64,000 bases of DNA from Maratus speciosus (Eukaryota; Arthropoda; Arachnida; Araneae; Salticidae). The notes under the pieces were generated by a model that made no database searches, was not told the origin of the DNA, and saw only the letters and a list, made by a program, of their open reading frames with translations. Positions within the stretch are counted from its first letter, which is position 1. Each line of letters starts with the position of its first letter. The translations under genes were made by a program, and so were the position numbers. The stretch covers positions 522,417,451 through 522,481,450 of the forward strand of contig OZ010795.1 in NCBI GenBank assembly GCA_963932465.1. Reading direction: 5' to 3'. Shown one piece after another: positions 34,455-46,420 of this stretch.

Positions 34455-35700
34455 ACTTTCTTCTATCTTTACAAGAAGAAAGTATTGGATTCATGAAAAT
34501 TTTCGAATTCCGGTTTTCGACAGATTTACACGTTTTAGGGGTCAGAGATTCCAAAAAACATGTTTTTACAAAATGTCTGTCTGTGACTCTGTGAGTCTGT
34601 CTGTCTGTCTGTCTGTGTGTATGTGACACAAATTTTGTGGGCGCTCTATCTCAAGAACTAATGCACGGAATTTAACAAAAATTCATATTCAGTTAGTCCC
34701 TGATACAAATTGATGCTGATTAGTTTTTGGTGCAAATTGCTCAACAGGTGGCGCTGCTATGCTGCCTTTTTTACGATTTCCGCAATGGCTCTATCTCAAG
34801 AACTAATGCACGGATTTTCATGAAACTTCAGATTCAGTTAGTCCTTGACATGAATAGACAATTTAGAGATTTTGGTGCAAATCGCTCAACAGTTGGCGCT
34901 GCTATGCTGCCTTTTTTACGATTTCCGAAATGGCTCTATCTCAAGAACTAATGCACGGATTTTCATGAAACTTCAGAGTCAGTTAGTCCTTAATATGACT
35001 TGATGCTGATTACGTGTTGGTGTAAATCGCTCAACAGGTGGCGCTGCTATGCTGGATTTTTTACGATTTCCGCAATGGCTCTATCTCAAGAACTAATGCA
35101 CGGATTTTCATGAAACTTCAGATTCAGTTAGTCCTTGACATGAATAGACATTTTATATATTTTGGTGTAAATCGCTCAAAAGGTGGCGCTTCTATAGGGC
35201 ATTTTTTGCAATTTCCGCAATAGCTCTATCTCAAGAACTAATGCTTGGATTTTCAACAAACTTCAGATTCAGGTATACCATGATATGAATTAGTGCTGTT
35301 TATGTTTTGGTGTAAATCGCGCAACAGGTGGCGCTGCTATGCTGCATTTTTCAGAATTTCCGCCACAGCTGTATCTCAATAACTAATGCATGAATTTTCA
35401 TCAAACTTCAGATTCAGGTATACCTTGATATCAATTAGTGCTGTTTATGTTTTGGTGTAAATCGCTCAACAGGTGGCGCTGCTATACTACATTTTTCAGA
35501 ATTTCCGCTATAGCTCTATACAAAAACTAATGCACGAATTTTCACCAAACTTCAAATTCAGATATATTGTGATACGAATTGGTACTATTTAAACGATTTA
35601 ATTGACGTGATTTATATAGAAGAAAGTTTTGTGATGGCCACAACATACTAGTTTCGCCTTGTGTATATAAGTGCAGTTAACGCATTTACTATTTACCAGG
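34455..35700. repeat. Insertion K: seven exact-period 145-bp tandem repeats with CTGT run
   Basis: A (CTGT)n-like run at about 34572-34617 precedes the array. The landmark GCTCTATCTCAAGAACTAAT starts at 34643, 34788, 34933, 35078, 35223, 35368 and 35513, always 145 bp apart. Units share CGGATTTTCATGAAACTTCA and CGCTCAACAGGTGGCGCTGCTATG. An AGAAGAAAGT sequence occurs in direct orientation at both edges (34478, 35620). Because 145 is not a multiple of three, frames such as 34727-34951 are chance products. Confidence 0.85.
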
Positions 35701-35727
35701 CCACACGAGACTATAGAAAATATTCAA

Positions 35728-36008
35728 GGCTAGATTTTATAAAAAACCTCGCAAAGCAGCTTGCCGGAAAAGAGTTAGATAGGAGGTTAATAAATACCCG
35801 TCTTTGACAGGAAGTGAGAATTTCAGTTGCGAATATACTTGGTAAAGAAGAGGAAAAAGTGATGCAGATAGCAGTTTAAAATTACCTACTAGAAAATACT
35901 GTACGATTTGCCCCCAAAAGATGAAATGGAAAACATCTACTCTATGCCATTCTTGTAAACACCCAGTATGTGGACAATGTTCCGTAGCCGTATTCCCCAG
36001 CTGCATTT
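35728..36008 (+). pseudogene. piggyBac-2 transposase remnant, C-terminal part
   Basis: Resumes after insertion K with DFIKNLAKQLAGKELDRRLI-like sequence near 35730-35800. After frame breaks comes a Cys-rich end at about 35900-36008 (YCTICPQKM...LCHSCKHPVCGQCS), the C-terminal zinc-binding domain of piggyBac enzymes. At least two stops are present. Confidence 0.75.
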
Positions 36009-37673
36009 GAATGATGTAAAAAGCAAAAAGATTAAAGAAATATTCTTAAGGTAATATTTAAAAATATTGTATTCTTCATTTTTGTTTGTTTAATTCTAAC
36101 AGTTATTAACATTAGTGTCATCCCATGATATCTAAACGAAGTAAGTACTCATTAAAAGGTTTTTTAGGTTTTCTTATATTATCTTTCCAACAATTAATCT
36201 TATAACATTTAACAGTTTTAATATAATTATTTTTAATATTTTGGTAATTACATGATTTTTAGTCTATATTGCGTTTCCAAAATAAATTTCAATGCTGTTT
36301 ACAAAAGGTAAAAAGAAAAATAACATTGGAGTCATTTTGACTCTATGTGTCTGACAACATAAGGAAATTCATGTCTCCAGTTACCGGTTAAAGTCATTAT
36401 TTTCCAAATGGCGTTTTTGGGGCATAACGCGCAGGATACCTCAAAAACTTCTGAATATTTTTTCATGAAATTTTCAAAGCATATATTTCATAATAGTCTG
36501 TATAAACTGAACCTCAAATTTCCTTTTTATTGTTCAAAAAAAATATTTTTTTAGGTGATTTTACTGTTGAAATTTTCAAAATTTTGTATTAGCTAAATGC
36601 AACATTGCATTAAAAATATAAAAATGCTTTAAATACAAATTTATTTAAGTTCAGGGAAATTATTATAATCTGAAGTATAAGTAACCACCAAAATTTTCAT
36701 TCTAGTTGCAATATTTATTTTGTAATCCTGCGCGTAAACTGTTATGCCAATTTTTTGTTCGACAAATGGCTAACAGTTTCGAGCCCCCTATAAATACTAA
36801 TTCTGTATCTTGCAATTTTTTATCCCAATTAAAATTGTGTTTTAAAATCATATACATGTTAAGACATTAAATGTTGAAAATAATCTTTTTTTCATTTTTT
36901 CCACTTTTTAGTCCCGAGACCCCTTAAATTAGTATGTTTTTAACAATTTGGCGTTTATTGCTTTTATACTGTTACTGGACATTACACTACACATGTATAT
37001 CATTAAATGTTGTTAACTAGGCATAGAGTACGCCGCCCCTGTCCTTGTTTATTTTCAAACTGACCGTACCTTTAAGGATTAATATCTCGGCTAATTACCG
37101 ATGATTTTTTTCGAAAATCATTATCAACTGCTTTTATTCTTCTGCAACGATAAGTATATTCAGCGATGCTCAACAATTTTTCTGAATGCCCGTAAATCGA
37201 AATTTGTGTATAATAGAAAAATGCTAATTGCTCAAAAACTATGTGACCTAGGGTAATCGCTATAATTTTCCGGCAAGGTTTACATTAACTTCTACTACCT
37301 CTATTTTTTTCATAATTTTAGTTTCAGTAGATTCGGAATTAGATGGGGGGGAACATATTTTTGCACTACATTTTCAAGAATATCTTTGAAAATATAATAC
37401 CTAAAATAAAAAGGAATGTATTTTTGAGTTCAGCGTTACAAAAGCTTTCACAGGATACCCCACATGATATGCAAAGAAAAAAAATTTCTTTTCAAGTAGC
37501 ATAATTGGCCTCTCTACTTTTTTACTAAATATAATTATGAATGTTTATTAATCTGAAAATAATCTGTGGGTCAATGGTCTTTATTACTTCCCCGAATTTG
37601 AACTTTCTATGTTCCATAGTTTACGAGTAAATTGGCTGTGACAGACAGACAGACACAGGAGTGATCTTATGAT

Positions 37674-37706
37674 GGTTCCGTTTTTACTTTTTAAGTACGG
37701 AACCCT
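37674..37706 (+). other. 3' terminal hairpin of D2
   Basis: GGTTCCGT pairs with ACGGAACC, then CCTAAAAATT. This is the intact version of the D-family 3' end. Confidence 0.75.
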
Positions 37707-37770
37707 AAAAATTGCTAATTTCATGACAAATTTCGCATGTTTTACGACAGTTAAAATGTACTGTCCACCT

Positions 37771-39534
37771 AATAATTTTACAGAATAGCCATTTTTTAAT
37801 AAATCGGTTATGAATATGAATAGGGCAATTTGAAACAAATATTTCCAGTAAAGTCTAAAACAGGGCTATCCATACTTTCAGTAAGCAGGGGCGCACATCA
37901 GCTCTATTCAGTCAATGAATGGTGCCATTATTCCCGTGACTGCAAACATGCATCAATAGTATCGCACCGTATTACTATACGCGCATGTCTTAACATAATG
38001 CAAATGATCTTACAGGGGTGGGCAAAAGACACTTTCGGTTCTTGAATTAAATGTATTAAATTTCAAAATACATTTTTCTACCTCAAAAATGTTTGTAGGA
38101 AAATGTAACAGAAACTTTAATCACGACTATAATAACAATAATAATAATAATAATAATAATAAAGAAATCATGAAAATCAGAGATACTCCTAGATTTATAA
38201 ACAATAAACTTCCAATTGTGAAAATATGAATGATTAAACATTTATTCAGAAATAATGTACTAACAGATTTTTTTTTATTCTTTTGCAGCCACAGTTTTAG
38301 GAAGAGTGTAATTTTCAGATGACAAACGCCGACATAGCAAGACAGTATTTTCGAGTTTTAAAAAAAGGAAAGCTGTTTTAAATTCAATATCACGTGAAAG
38401 GAGATCAATAGATAAGATTTGTTTCTAGTTCCCTAATATTTTATCTTTATGAAAAATAATTTTTTAATTGTTTTAATATTGTTAGTGATCTATATTATTG
38501 CATCGCTGATTTACGTGTGTCTGAAGATTGTTTGAATGGTGCAGAAACATAGCCTTAATTAGCATTTTTTATGTATAGCGAAACTCTTTCACATCAATTT
38601 CATTTATTTTTTGATTAAGTGGCGCTTTCAACAGCTCTCTTGTATTAAATATGTTTTAAAATTATTATACTAACCTAGTAAGTAATAAGTATGCAAGTAT
38701 TATGAACACTTCTTAATAAAACAGCATACTGGTTTATAAAAATAATAAAATAAATCAAGAAGTGCGAAACATCTTGTATTTCATATGCATAATTTATATA
38801 TGAATACATATCATACATACATATATCATACAATTTCATATACAAACCTTTTAGCCCTAAGTCAGATAAAAATTTTAAAAAAATCTCTCTTTCTCGGTTA
38901 CTTTATGCTTCATATTTTATTTTGAGTATATTCAAGATTTTGTGAATTGAAGTCATTATTATCGAGAATAAGTCACAGTGTCGTTTGCGACCCAAAACAT
39001 TTATTTACTAATTTCATGAAATTCTGACATTTGTATTCAATCAATGTATTTTTTTCTGAACTTTTCACTAACTACTTTTGATTTTGACCACTTTTGATCG
39101 GAAAAAATCGATGTTTTATATCTAAACAAATCGAAAATATTTTTTAAGAAATTCAACCTATGTAAATTAAAAAATAAATATACACGTACGTTAAATACCA
39201 TAATTAAGTTTATAAAGGCATTTTTATCATTTTTCTCAACATTCCTTATAAATCATAATACAAACCCAAAAAAAAACATTGTAATGAAAAAAAAAAAAAA
39301 TTCAATGTCATTAATAGTATTCGACATCCCTCCTTTCCTAAAATAGTTTAGAATAAATAAAATACTTTAATGATGCTCATATCCTAAATTTTAAGAAAAC
39401 AAATTAAATCTATTCAGAGAAATGATATTGGATTCGCCTTTACTTTATTAGAACACTAATCTGTACACATTTATACCATTCCTCATTAAATAACTTCTTG
39501 GATGTTTCATTAAACTTGAAACTGATACATAATA
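37771..39534. other. AT-rich stretch without a recognised gene
   Basis: Holds an (AAT)n run at 38129-38161. CAGGGCTATCCATACT near 37860 and CAGGGGTGGGCAAAAG near 38013 look like hAT-type ends but are in direct orientation, so I do not call an element. Confidence 0.4.
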
Positions 39535-39760
39535 AACAAGAAATAAAAAATCATGCGTCAAGCATAGATTATGAAGCAATGTGGATTACATTCGCAATAA
39601 TGCAACAAAACTCCCCCGTTTAATAATGTTAAAATTTTGTGTCTAATTCACCCATATGGAAAAGTATAACACATTTGAAAACCCAATTTCAGCTGTTTTC
39701 ATCTACAATCAGAAAATTATCCGAATTCTTTAAGCAGCCCTGTATATGATATATAGATTT
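39535..39760 (-). repeat. Family-E remnant (E4)
   Basis: On the minus strand it carries TACAGGGCTGCTTAAAGAATT, GGGTTTTCAAATGTGTTATAC and the 3' end CTTCATAATCTATGC with GCATGATTTTTT, parallel to 29104-29290 of E2. Only the last subrepeat and terminus survive. Confidence 0.6.
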
Positions 39761-42086
39761 GTATCTGTTAACTACAAATATGAGCCCACAGGTAGTTTTA
39801 AAGATGTGTCACCTGAAAGAGGCAATGGGGGTAGGTGTCCTACCCTTTTTTGAGTAGTACTATTTTCGAATACAATAATTCAATGTATTTAAAAACAGAA
39901 ATTCTGTTAATAATTGAGATTGGCTTTACTGATATAACTTAAGGTTAAAAACATGGAATTGGTTCAAAAATGAAATATATTTAGGAAGGTTGGATTTTCA
40001 TAGTACCAATAGCATAGACTTCAATATTATTTTAGGTCAGTGTCGTTAAAACGAGTTTTTCTTTTTGATTTATAGTATTTAACCCCTGAATATTTTTAGT
40101 CTAGCTAACTACTTTTATTTTAATTAAAAGCTTTTAAAATAATTCTTTAAAGATCTTCAAGCCACTGCAGTCGTCGTACGTATTAAAAAATATGAGAATA
40201 AAGTTTTAAATATTTCCTAAGGAATCTCTGTAGGAACCATCTAAAAAGTGTACAGTTTAATAGTCATTGCATGATTTTTCTTGTATTCGTGAAGAATGTA
40301 TAGTATTAAACATCCATTACTATCGTTCTAGAATGCTAAGTAATCTACAACGATAATACAATTGAATAAAAGTATATTTATTTCATGAATGATATTTTAC
40401 AGATGTTTTTAAATTTATATATAAAGTGTTAAAATGCTTTAAAATAAATTGCATTAAGTTCTACAAAGAAGAGAAAATTATAGCAACTGTTTTAAAAGGT
40501 TTTTTGAAATACGCTTTTTATTGGATAAAAATATCCATTATCCACCTTACAGATAGTTTGGAGATCTTTATTATTTGATATGGCCGCTTATAATAAGATC
40601 AGATTTTCAATTCTTCTTCTTTGATAGATGAATATTCTGTTTTTAACTTCCACTTTTAAATAAGAGAAAATGAACTAACTTTGACAAATCACTCTATTAA
40701 TTAAAATGAAGTTTCCTTTAACAAGTAAAATATTAAACAAATTGTTTAGAATTAAATCTTCCTGAATTAAATGAAATCTATTAAAAACTAGTAAACAGGA
40801 ATTCTACTTTTTCAGTATTTGGTGTTGCCTCCGATGAAAAAAAAAACATATGTATATATAAATAGTACAAAACATATTTCAATTTTAAGACTTAAAGCAC
40901 ACGCTTTTATTTTATGTAAAATGAAGTCATCCGCATCCGCTTAAGAATTCAACATTTACGATCCACTCTTAAACATCTACAATAAAGTATGCATAGGATG
41001 TCACTATCGCAAAATAATACACAAATGCAGCAAAAATATGCCGTTATTAAAGCAGCTCGACAAAAAAAGGCTATCTATTTTATTCATAGGCCTTCATTTG
41101 TTTGTAAATATAGTTTATAACAGCTCCATGTTTTAACAGAAGTTATTTGTTTATACTTTTTTCAAAATAGCACGTATTTTAATGACATTTTCTTTCGGTT
41201 GTTATGAGAAAATGGCAATAAAAAGATATAATCGCTATTTTTCGTGTTTTCAACTATTTTCCCTTTACTTTCAACAGAAATGGAGTACTTGAGTTGCCGA
41301 AATTAAACAAATGGTGCTAAAAACTACAAAAAAATAATATTTAAAAAGTAAATAAGTAAATGGAGATAAAGTTTTCAATCAAATTGCATTTAAAAGTACT
41401 TTTTCCCCCAATACGGCGGTATAAAAATTGAAAATGTGCGATGCTTAGAAATTTACAAAATTGCTATAGAGCATTTAATAGTACAACGAAACATTTGCTT
41501 TGTTTATAGCAGGCTTCTGTAAGGTAACGTTATTTTTTGGAGACACAAAATAAGCTGGGAGAAAGAAGTAGTATACCGTACCGGGGGCTAATAACATTGC
41601 AATACATTTTTGTTTAGCACTACTGAAATACTGTTTACCTCTGTGATAAAAAGTAAATTTAACTTCTTCTAAAAAGAAAAAAAAAAAGAAAAAAAGAATG
41701 TCGCCCGGAAGTACTTTTCAGTGTTATTTGTCCATTATACAAAATATTACAACATGACGATATTTTTATAGAATTTACTGTATTGTAGACTCTTTATTGT
41801 ATTCTCTCTTTTTTTTCTGTATTGTATTATTATCAAGAAGATTTGTGATGTTTATAACTGCATATAATAAGTGCTCACTTTAAAAATCGATATTTAATCG
41901 ACTCTCGATAGGGTTTTGGACGATTCTTCTTTATAATCAAAAATCTTTTGTCTGTTAAAGAAAGAAAATTCTGTTTTAAATCACAATAAGATTTAATTTT
42001 CTTATTTTGTTTAATTATTTTTGCTGAAATTTGTTGCCTTAATACACATTAAAAACGTAATTTTTTGTATTGTCTTTAATAATAAT

Positions 42087-42127
<41 letters not shown>

Positions 42128-42487
42128 TGCGAATATTTCTTTTTTTACAATTTGTGAGTACGACGATCATTGATTTCTTAAATAACTTAAGTGAATTAAA
42201 ACACATATATAAAATATGTTGGAAATTATTTTCCCCAATATTTTTTATTTTTCATTGAATGTATTCAAGGATTAAATGATGAAGTCACGTGTGTTTGTAT
42301 CTGACTTTTGTCAGTTCTTTTATTACATCGTAATCATTTTAAGTTAGATCAATTGTCCAATACTGATTATCACAAAATCCTTTTACCAAAAAAGGCGATG
42401 GATTTCCACGTTTTCGTGGGTTATATTAGTGGCTTCCAGTAGAGATCTAACGTGTAACCCTCGAAATAATCTTAAATTTGATTGTCT
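39761..42487. other. AT-rich stretch without a recognised gene
   Basis: A (TA)n run lies at 42091-42124. A GGGGGTAGGTGTCCTACCC dyad lies near 39827. No gene is recognised. Confidence 0.45.
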
Positions 42488-42807
42488 TAACACTTTACCG
42501 ACCGGTAGCGGTTCGAACATACTATGCCCTTTCAACGCCCGGTCAGCCGCAGATCGTCCGAGACACCGGCTTGGTTTCGGCCTAGACTGACGCGCGGGAA
42601 TATATGCGCTTTTCTTAAACTCTGGTAAAATTGTACGCTTCGTGTTTTTCTAGGGTAACGAAATTTAATAAAATCTTTTACTTTAATCATATTAGTGTTA
42701 AACAATATTTATTTTATCTATTAAAATCGTTTTCAGTTTATTATTTACATAAAATATACCATAATCCATATAACAATATTTGTCGAAAAAAGAAGTTGTT
42801 TAATATT

Positions 42808-42891
42808 TTTTTAAACTATGATAGCGCTCCAAACAGTCACCTTTGTGTAATGGGACGTTGCAGTATTTACAAGCGAAACCTGTTCTGCTTA
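42808..42891 (-). pseudogene. piggyBac-1 transposase, C-terminal zinc segment cut off by BEL-1
   Basis: On the minus strand, directly outside the BEL element, one frame reads RTGFACKYCNVPLHKGDC followed by a short tail and stop. This is the second half of the C-terminal Cys/His domain of piggyBac transposases. Its first half lies across the BEL insertion near 49210-49235. Confidence 0.75.
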
Positions 42892-43195
42892 TGTCGGCGA
42901 TAGCTCTAAAATTGACTGTAGGAAATAGTTAAAAATACTAAATGAAATGTGTTGCGTACTACGTGGATTTTCACATTTACAACACATAACACAAACATTT
43001 ATTATTTACAAAAAAATATTCCAAAGGGACTGGCAGTGGTTGGTACACTGCGCTTACGTCTTAAGAACACATCTTACTCAACTTCATCTACTCGTCGCTC
43101 TTACTCATCTGGCGGGGAATTTTCGCCCGCGCTCCTTTCAGTCCAGAGCGCTTGCAGCGCCCTCTGACTATCAATTATGATGCACTGAGGAAACA
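42892..43195 (-). repeat. 3' LTR of BEL-1
   Basis: Downstream LTR in the sense of transcription. Matches 48900-49203 without indels. Confidence 0.92.
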
Positions 43196-43391
43196 CTCCC
43201 CCGGGGATTGAAATGCAAGTTTCAATATACATTAACATATAAATTTGCAAAAATTATCATACAAGAAAAAATTATAAGATATAACCAACTTACATACACA
43301 ATAATAATACAAGAATAATTCACTATAATACTAGATTAAATACAGAATAATATATTTTTTAGAGTTTGTTTAAGAAAAGAAATGAAATTTG

Positions 43392-44705
43392 TTACTCAAC
43401 GGACTTTACCCATCTGACGTCAGCCGCGGGTAAACAGAATAAAAACATCAATAGGCGTGAAGAACATTTTAACACTGCTCCCCCTTCGTCCAATAAACAG
43501 TCTTTTTCGGAGAGTTTTTCCCCGCACAGGCGTGGCTGTTGCCATTCGTGGGTAAAGTCCACTGGTAATATACAAACATCTCTGACGTTTCTTTTTAAAA
43601 TTCGCCCATCTGACAGTCGTAAATTCACCGTTCGAATTATATTATCCTTTCCCTTAAAAACTTCAACTATTCTACCAACCAACCATTTGGTGGAAAGTAA
43701 ATTTTCCTGCTTTATTAGTACCAAAGTTCCTTTCTGTACATCATCTTTTTTAAACTTCCATTTCCCCCTCTGTTGGAGACTATTCCAATAGTCGCGTTTC
43801 CAAAGTTTCCAAATTTGTTGACTAAATTTGGTGATTCTCTGCCATTTGGCTAATCGATTTTCATTAATCTCGTCTAGTTGAGGTTCGGGGATCGACGTGA
43901 TTGGCCTACCGATAAAAAAATGTGATGGTGTCAAAGTTTCAAAATTTCCAAAATCTGGGGATAGTGGGGTAAGGAGGGGAGAGTTCAAAACTCCCTCAAT
44001 TTCCGCTAGTATTGTTAGAAATTCTTCTAACGTTAATTTTTGATCACCTATTACCCTTTTCAAAGGAAACTTGAACGATTTTACTACTGCCTCCCAGATG
44101 CCACCAAAATTCGGAGATTTGGGAGGAATAAATTCCCATTTGATACCTTCCTGAGTTAAAAAGTTACACAACTCCTCATCTGGGAAATTAACCAGTTTAT
44201 GCAATTTTTGCAACTCGATGTCAGCTCCGATTAACGTTTTTGCATTATCCGATAGGATTTTTGCACATTTCCCCTTTCTGCCAAAGAAACGTTTTAGACT
44301 AGCTATAAAAGTCTGAGTTGTGAGATCTGAAACAAAGTCCAGGTGTATTGCTTCGGTGCATAAACACATATACACTACTACATAAATTTTATTCAATACA
44401 CCCTTCCTTTGATTTTTAAATTTAATAGAAAAGGGTCCACAGTAATCCAGACCTGTCACCGAAAATACAAAATTTGGTGTCACACGTTCCCTTGGCAGAT
44501 CGGCCATCAACTGGGAGCTGACAACAGGCTTATTTTTTAAACATGTTACACATTTGTGGACAATTTTCCGGCATTTATTCCTGCCCTTAAGTGGCCAAAC
44601 CTTTTGTCTAACATGGAAAAGCAAGGCTTGTGGGCCTAAATGAAAATACTTCAAATGGAAATAATTTAGGATAAATTCCGTTAACTTATGATTGGCAGGC
44701 AACAC
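43392..44705 (-). pseudogene. BEL-1 integrase region, open over 437 codons
   Basis: This is the longest open frame of the element. Residues 15-55 contain the zinc-binding H-H-C-C region (FHLKYFHLG, then KCVTC with C52 and C55). The core holds the D,D-35-E type triad as D87 in GLDYCGPF, D153 in LSDNAKTLIG and E205 in GGIWEAVV, the last in the SPNFGGIWEA setting typical of BEL/Pao. A C-terminal domain with KGTLVLIKQENLLSTKWLVG follows. The same frame runs upstream through LIRVGGHLSHADLPL to about 44790, where stops begin. In life it joins the cDNA to host DNA. The module itself looks intact, but it has no independent start and the rest of pol is broken. Confidence 0.85.
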
Positions 44706-45015
44706 AATTGGAAATTTAGAGTTAAGCGGTAAATCGGCATGCGATAAATGGCCACCAACTCTAATTAACCCTTCATCTCCTAGGAATACATTTAAAGAAG
44801 ATAATCTACTTTTGTGTGAACAGGTTTACCTTTTCCGAGACATTTTATTTCTTCTCGAAACTCACCCCTTTGTGCTGACCGAATTAAAAATACTTCGGCT
44901 TGCCTCATCTCCTGAAGGCTTAAAGCTCCACTTCTTCTTTTCTGGGGATTACGACAATTAAAAATAAATCTAAAAATAAAACTAATTATGCGTGTTAATT
45001 TCGTGAAATTATTAG

Positions 45016-45666
45016 TTAATGAAAAAAGTTTTCAATTATAGAAATGTCATTAATAATAGATAAAGTGGCAAAGTCATAATTATTGTTCACTATGTCTCTT
45101 TTTAGTTCAGTTAAATAGATCTCCTGATCTGGAACTACTAGTGATTGTTCATTATTACACATATCTAATGAGTCCTTGAGAAACTCTTGACCAGTCCACC
45201 ATTTGTGATTCTGAATAAGACTTTCAGATTTTTCACCTCTTGTCAGCAGGTCTGCAGGATTCTCGGACCCTGCACAGTGAAACCACCTGGATGGGTCTGT
45301 CAGCGATTGTATCTCTTTTACACGGTTGGACACGAATGATTTCCACCTATTTGCAGACCCCTTGATCCAATAAAGAGCAATCTGCGAGTCTGTCCATAGA
45401 AACATAGACGATGGTCCCTTGCGATCTAGCACCTTCTTCACCTCACAAGTTAAACGCGTTGCTAGTAACGCACCTAAAAGTTCTAGCCGAGGTAATGACA
45501 CCTTTTTATAGGGTGCCACTCTGCTTTTTGATGTAAGCAAATTAATGGAAGATTGGGTCTTGAAATATGTCTGTAAATATATGACAGCACCGTATGCCCT
45601 GGGACTGGCATCGGCAAAGGTGTGCAGTATTAATTTATATTCAGAGTCTTCAGGGAACTGTAACAC
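45016..45666 (-). pseudogene. BEL-1 RNase H region
   Basis: The frame carries LHTFADASPRAYGAVIYL with the first catalytic Asp, VSLPRLELLGALLATRL with the Glu, and FLWTDSQIALYWIKG with the second Asp. It continues with WFHCAGSENPADLLTRG, all in BEL/Pao order. It is shifted out of frame with the reverse transcriptase upstream (break near 45670-45690), and a stop near 45016 separates it from integrase. Confidence 0.85.
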
Positions 45667-45689
45667 ATTTCTAAGAATCTTTAGTTGTG

Positions 45690-46406
45690 CTAATTGGGGT
45701 AACTCGGAACAACATCGGAACAGCTTTGAAATATCGGGGGTAATTCTTCATCCCATGTTAGATTTCTATTCCATAATTCTTGAAACAACCGTTTAATTCT
45801 TATAGTAAATGGCGATATGAGACCCAAGGGGTCAAAAATTCTGCCTGCTACTTGCAGAACGAATCTCTTCGTATTTTTTGCCTTGCATAAAAATTCTAAT
45901 AAATTATCGATTTCCATTATCAACATGTCCTGTTTAGGTTGCCACAACAGTCCTAATATCTTATGAGTTTTATTTTCCTCAAAGGCCTGAGGTAAAGTAC
46001 TAAACCCGTTCTTCTTCCACAATTCCATTACTAATTCGCTGTTCGATATCCATTTTCGGAACGTCATATTAGCTCCCTTCATAATTCTGTGTGATTGTTG
46101 TGAAATGTTCAGTGCATCTTGTACAGTGTCAGTACCGGCTTTCAGATCATCCACGTAAATGCAACTGTTGAGGATTTCGGTTGCTACCAGATATTCCTTA
46201 TTAAATTTACTAAGATGTTGTTTGATGGTGGCTGATAATAAATATGGGCTTGAGTTCAAACCAAATGTTAGGCGTAAGAATCTGTACATAATAACTTTAA
46301 ACTCATCACCGTTGACAGGATTGTCATCTATAAAAAGAAATCTTAAAACGTCCCTGTCTTTTTTGTTGATCGAAACTTGTAAAAATGCCTTCTCTATGTC
46401 GGCCAA
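45690..46406 (-). pseudogene. BEL-1 reverse transcriptase, palm and thumb
   Basis: The frame starts ADIEKAFLQVSINKKDRDVL, with the first catalytic Asp of the palm. FRLTFGL-like FLRLTFGLNSSPYLL follows, then the active-site CIYVDDLKAGTD. RKWISNSELV and a KILGLLWQPKQD segment complete the connection. It is split from its N-terminal part by frameshifts between about 46420 and 46510. Confidence 0.88.
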
Positions 46407-46420
46407 AACAGCAATTTTAT

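Larger units (their letters stand above)
33473..36387 (+). mobile_element. Decayed piggyBac transposon (piggyBac-2)
   Basis: TTAA flanks both ends (33469-33472, 36388-36391). The inverted ends are CCCGTAACTGGCGAC on the left and CCGGTAACTGGAGAC on the right read inversely. Broken transposase segments lie inside, split by an array of 145-bp repeats. Confidence 0.8.
33077..36923. mobile_element. TTAA-flanked element N containing piggyBac-2
   Basis: TTAA occurs on both sides (33073-33076 and 36924-36927) exactly where D1 has no insertion, so N is an insertion with TTAA duplication. The ends ATCTTTCGAGGG and, inversely, GGGGTCTCGGGA pair only poorly, so it is old or truncated. Apart from piggyBac-2 it has no coding region. 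Confidence 0.5.
32498..37706 (+). mobile_element. Hairpin-ended element D2, interrupted by N
   Basis: Same family as D1. The 5' hairpin is GTGCGAGCATTACTCGCGCAC, then AGGGTTCCGTA at 32529-32539. Its two halves (32498-33076 and 36924-37706) match D1 on both sides of the TTAA where N lies. The 3' part has GACAGACAGACACAGG and a hairpin at 37674-37706 ending TACGGAACCCTAAAAA, a perfect inverse of the 5' repeat. It has no coding region. Confidence 0.75.
30875..37770. mobile_element. TTAA-flanked element M containing D2
   Basis: The left end is TTAA followed by GGGGACAGTACAC. The right end, inverted, reads TTAG followed by GTGGACAGTACAT. These match in inverted orientation with few changes and suggest a piggyBac-type non-autonomous element with TTAA target. 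Its own sequence is 30875-32497 plus about 37712-37766; D2 fills the rest. I see no transposase of its own. Confidence 0.5.

Noticed and set aside
34643..35657. Regular tandem repeats as a CRISPR-like array
   Set aside because: Units are contiguous 145-bp repeats without unique spacers, in a eukaryotic, transposon-filled context.
35737..36006. 89-codon minus-strand frame
   Set aside because: It is antisense to the piggyBac-2 C-terminal zinc segment.
37860..38030. hAT-type MITE bounded by CAGGGCTATCC and CAGGGGTGGGC
   Set aside because: The two ends are in direct, not inverted, orientation and no 8-bp duplication is visible.
39820..39850. GGGTAGG...CCTACCC dyad followed by T-run as a bacterial-type terminator
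   Set aside because: The context is eukaryotic with no gene upstream; it is more likely a fragment of a repeat end.
43366..43791. 141-codon plus-strand frame
   Set aside because: It is antisense to the BEL-1 integrase C-terminus.
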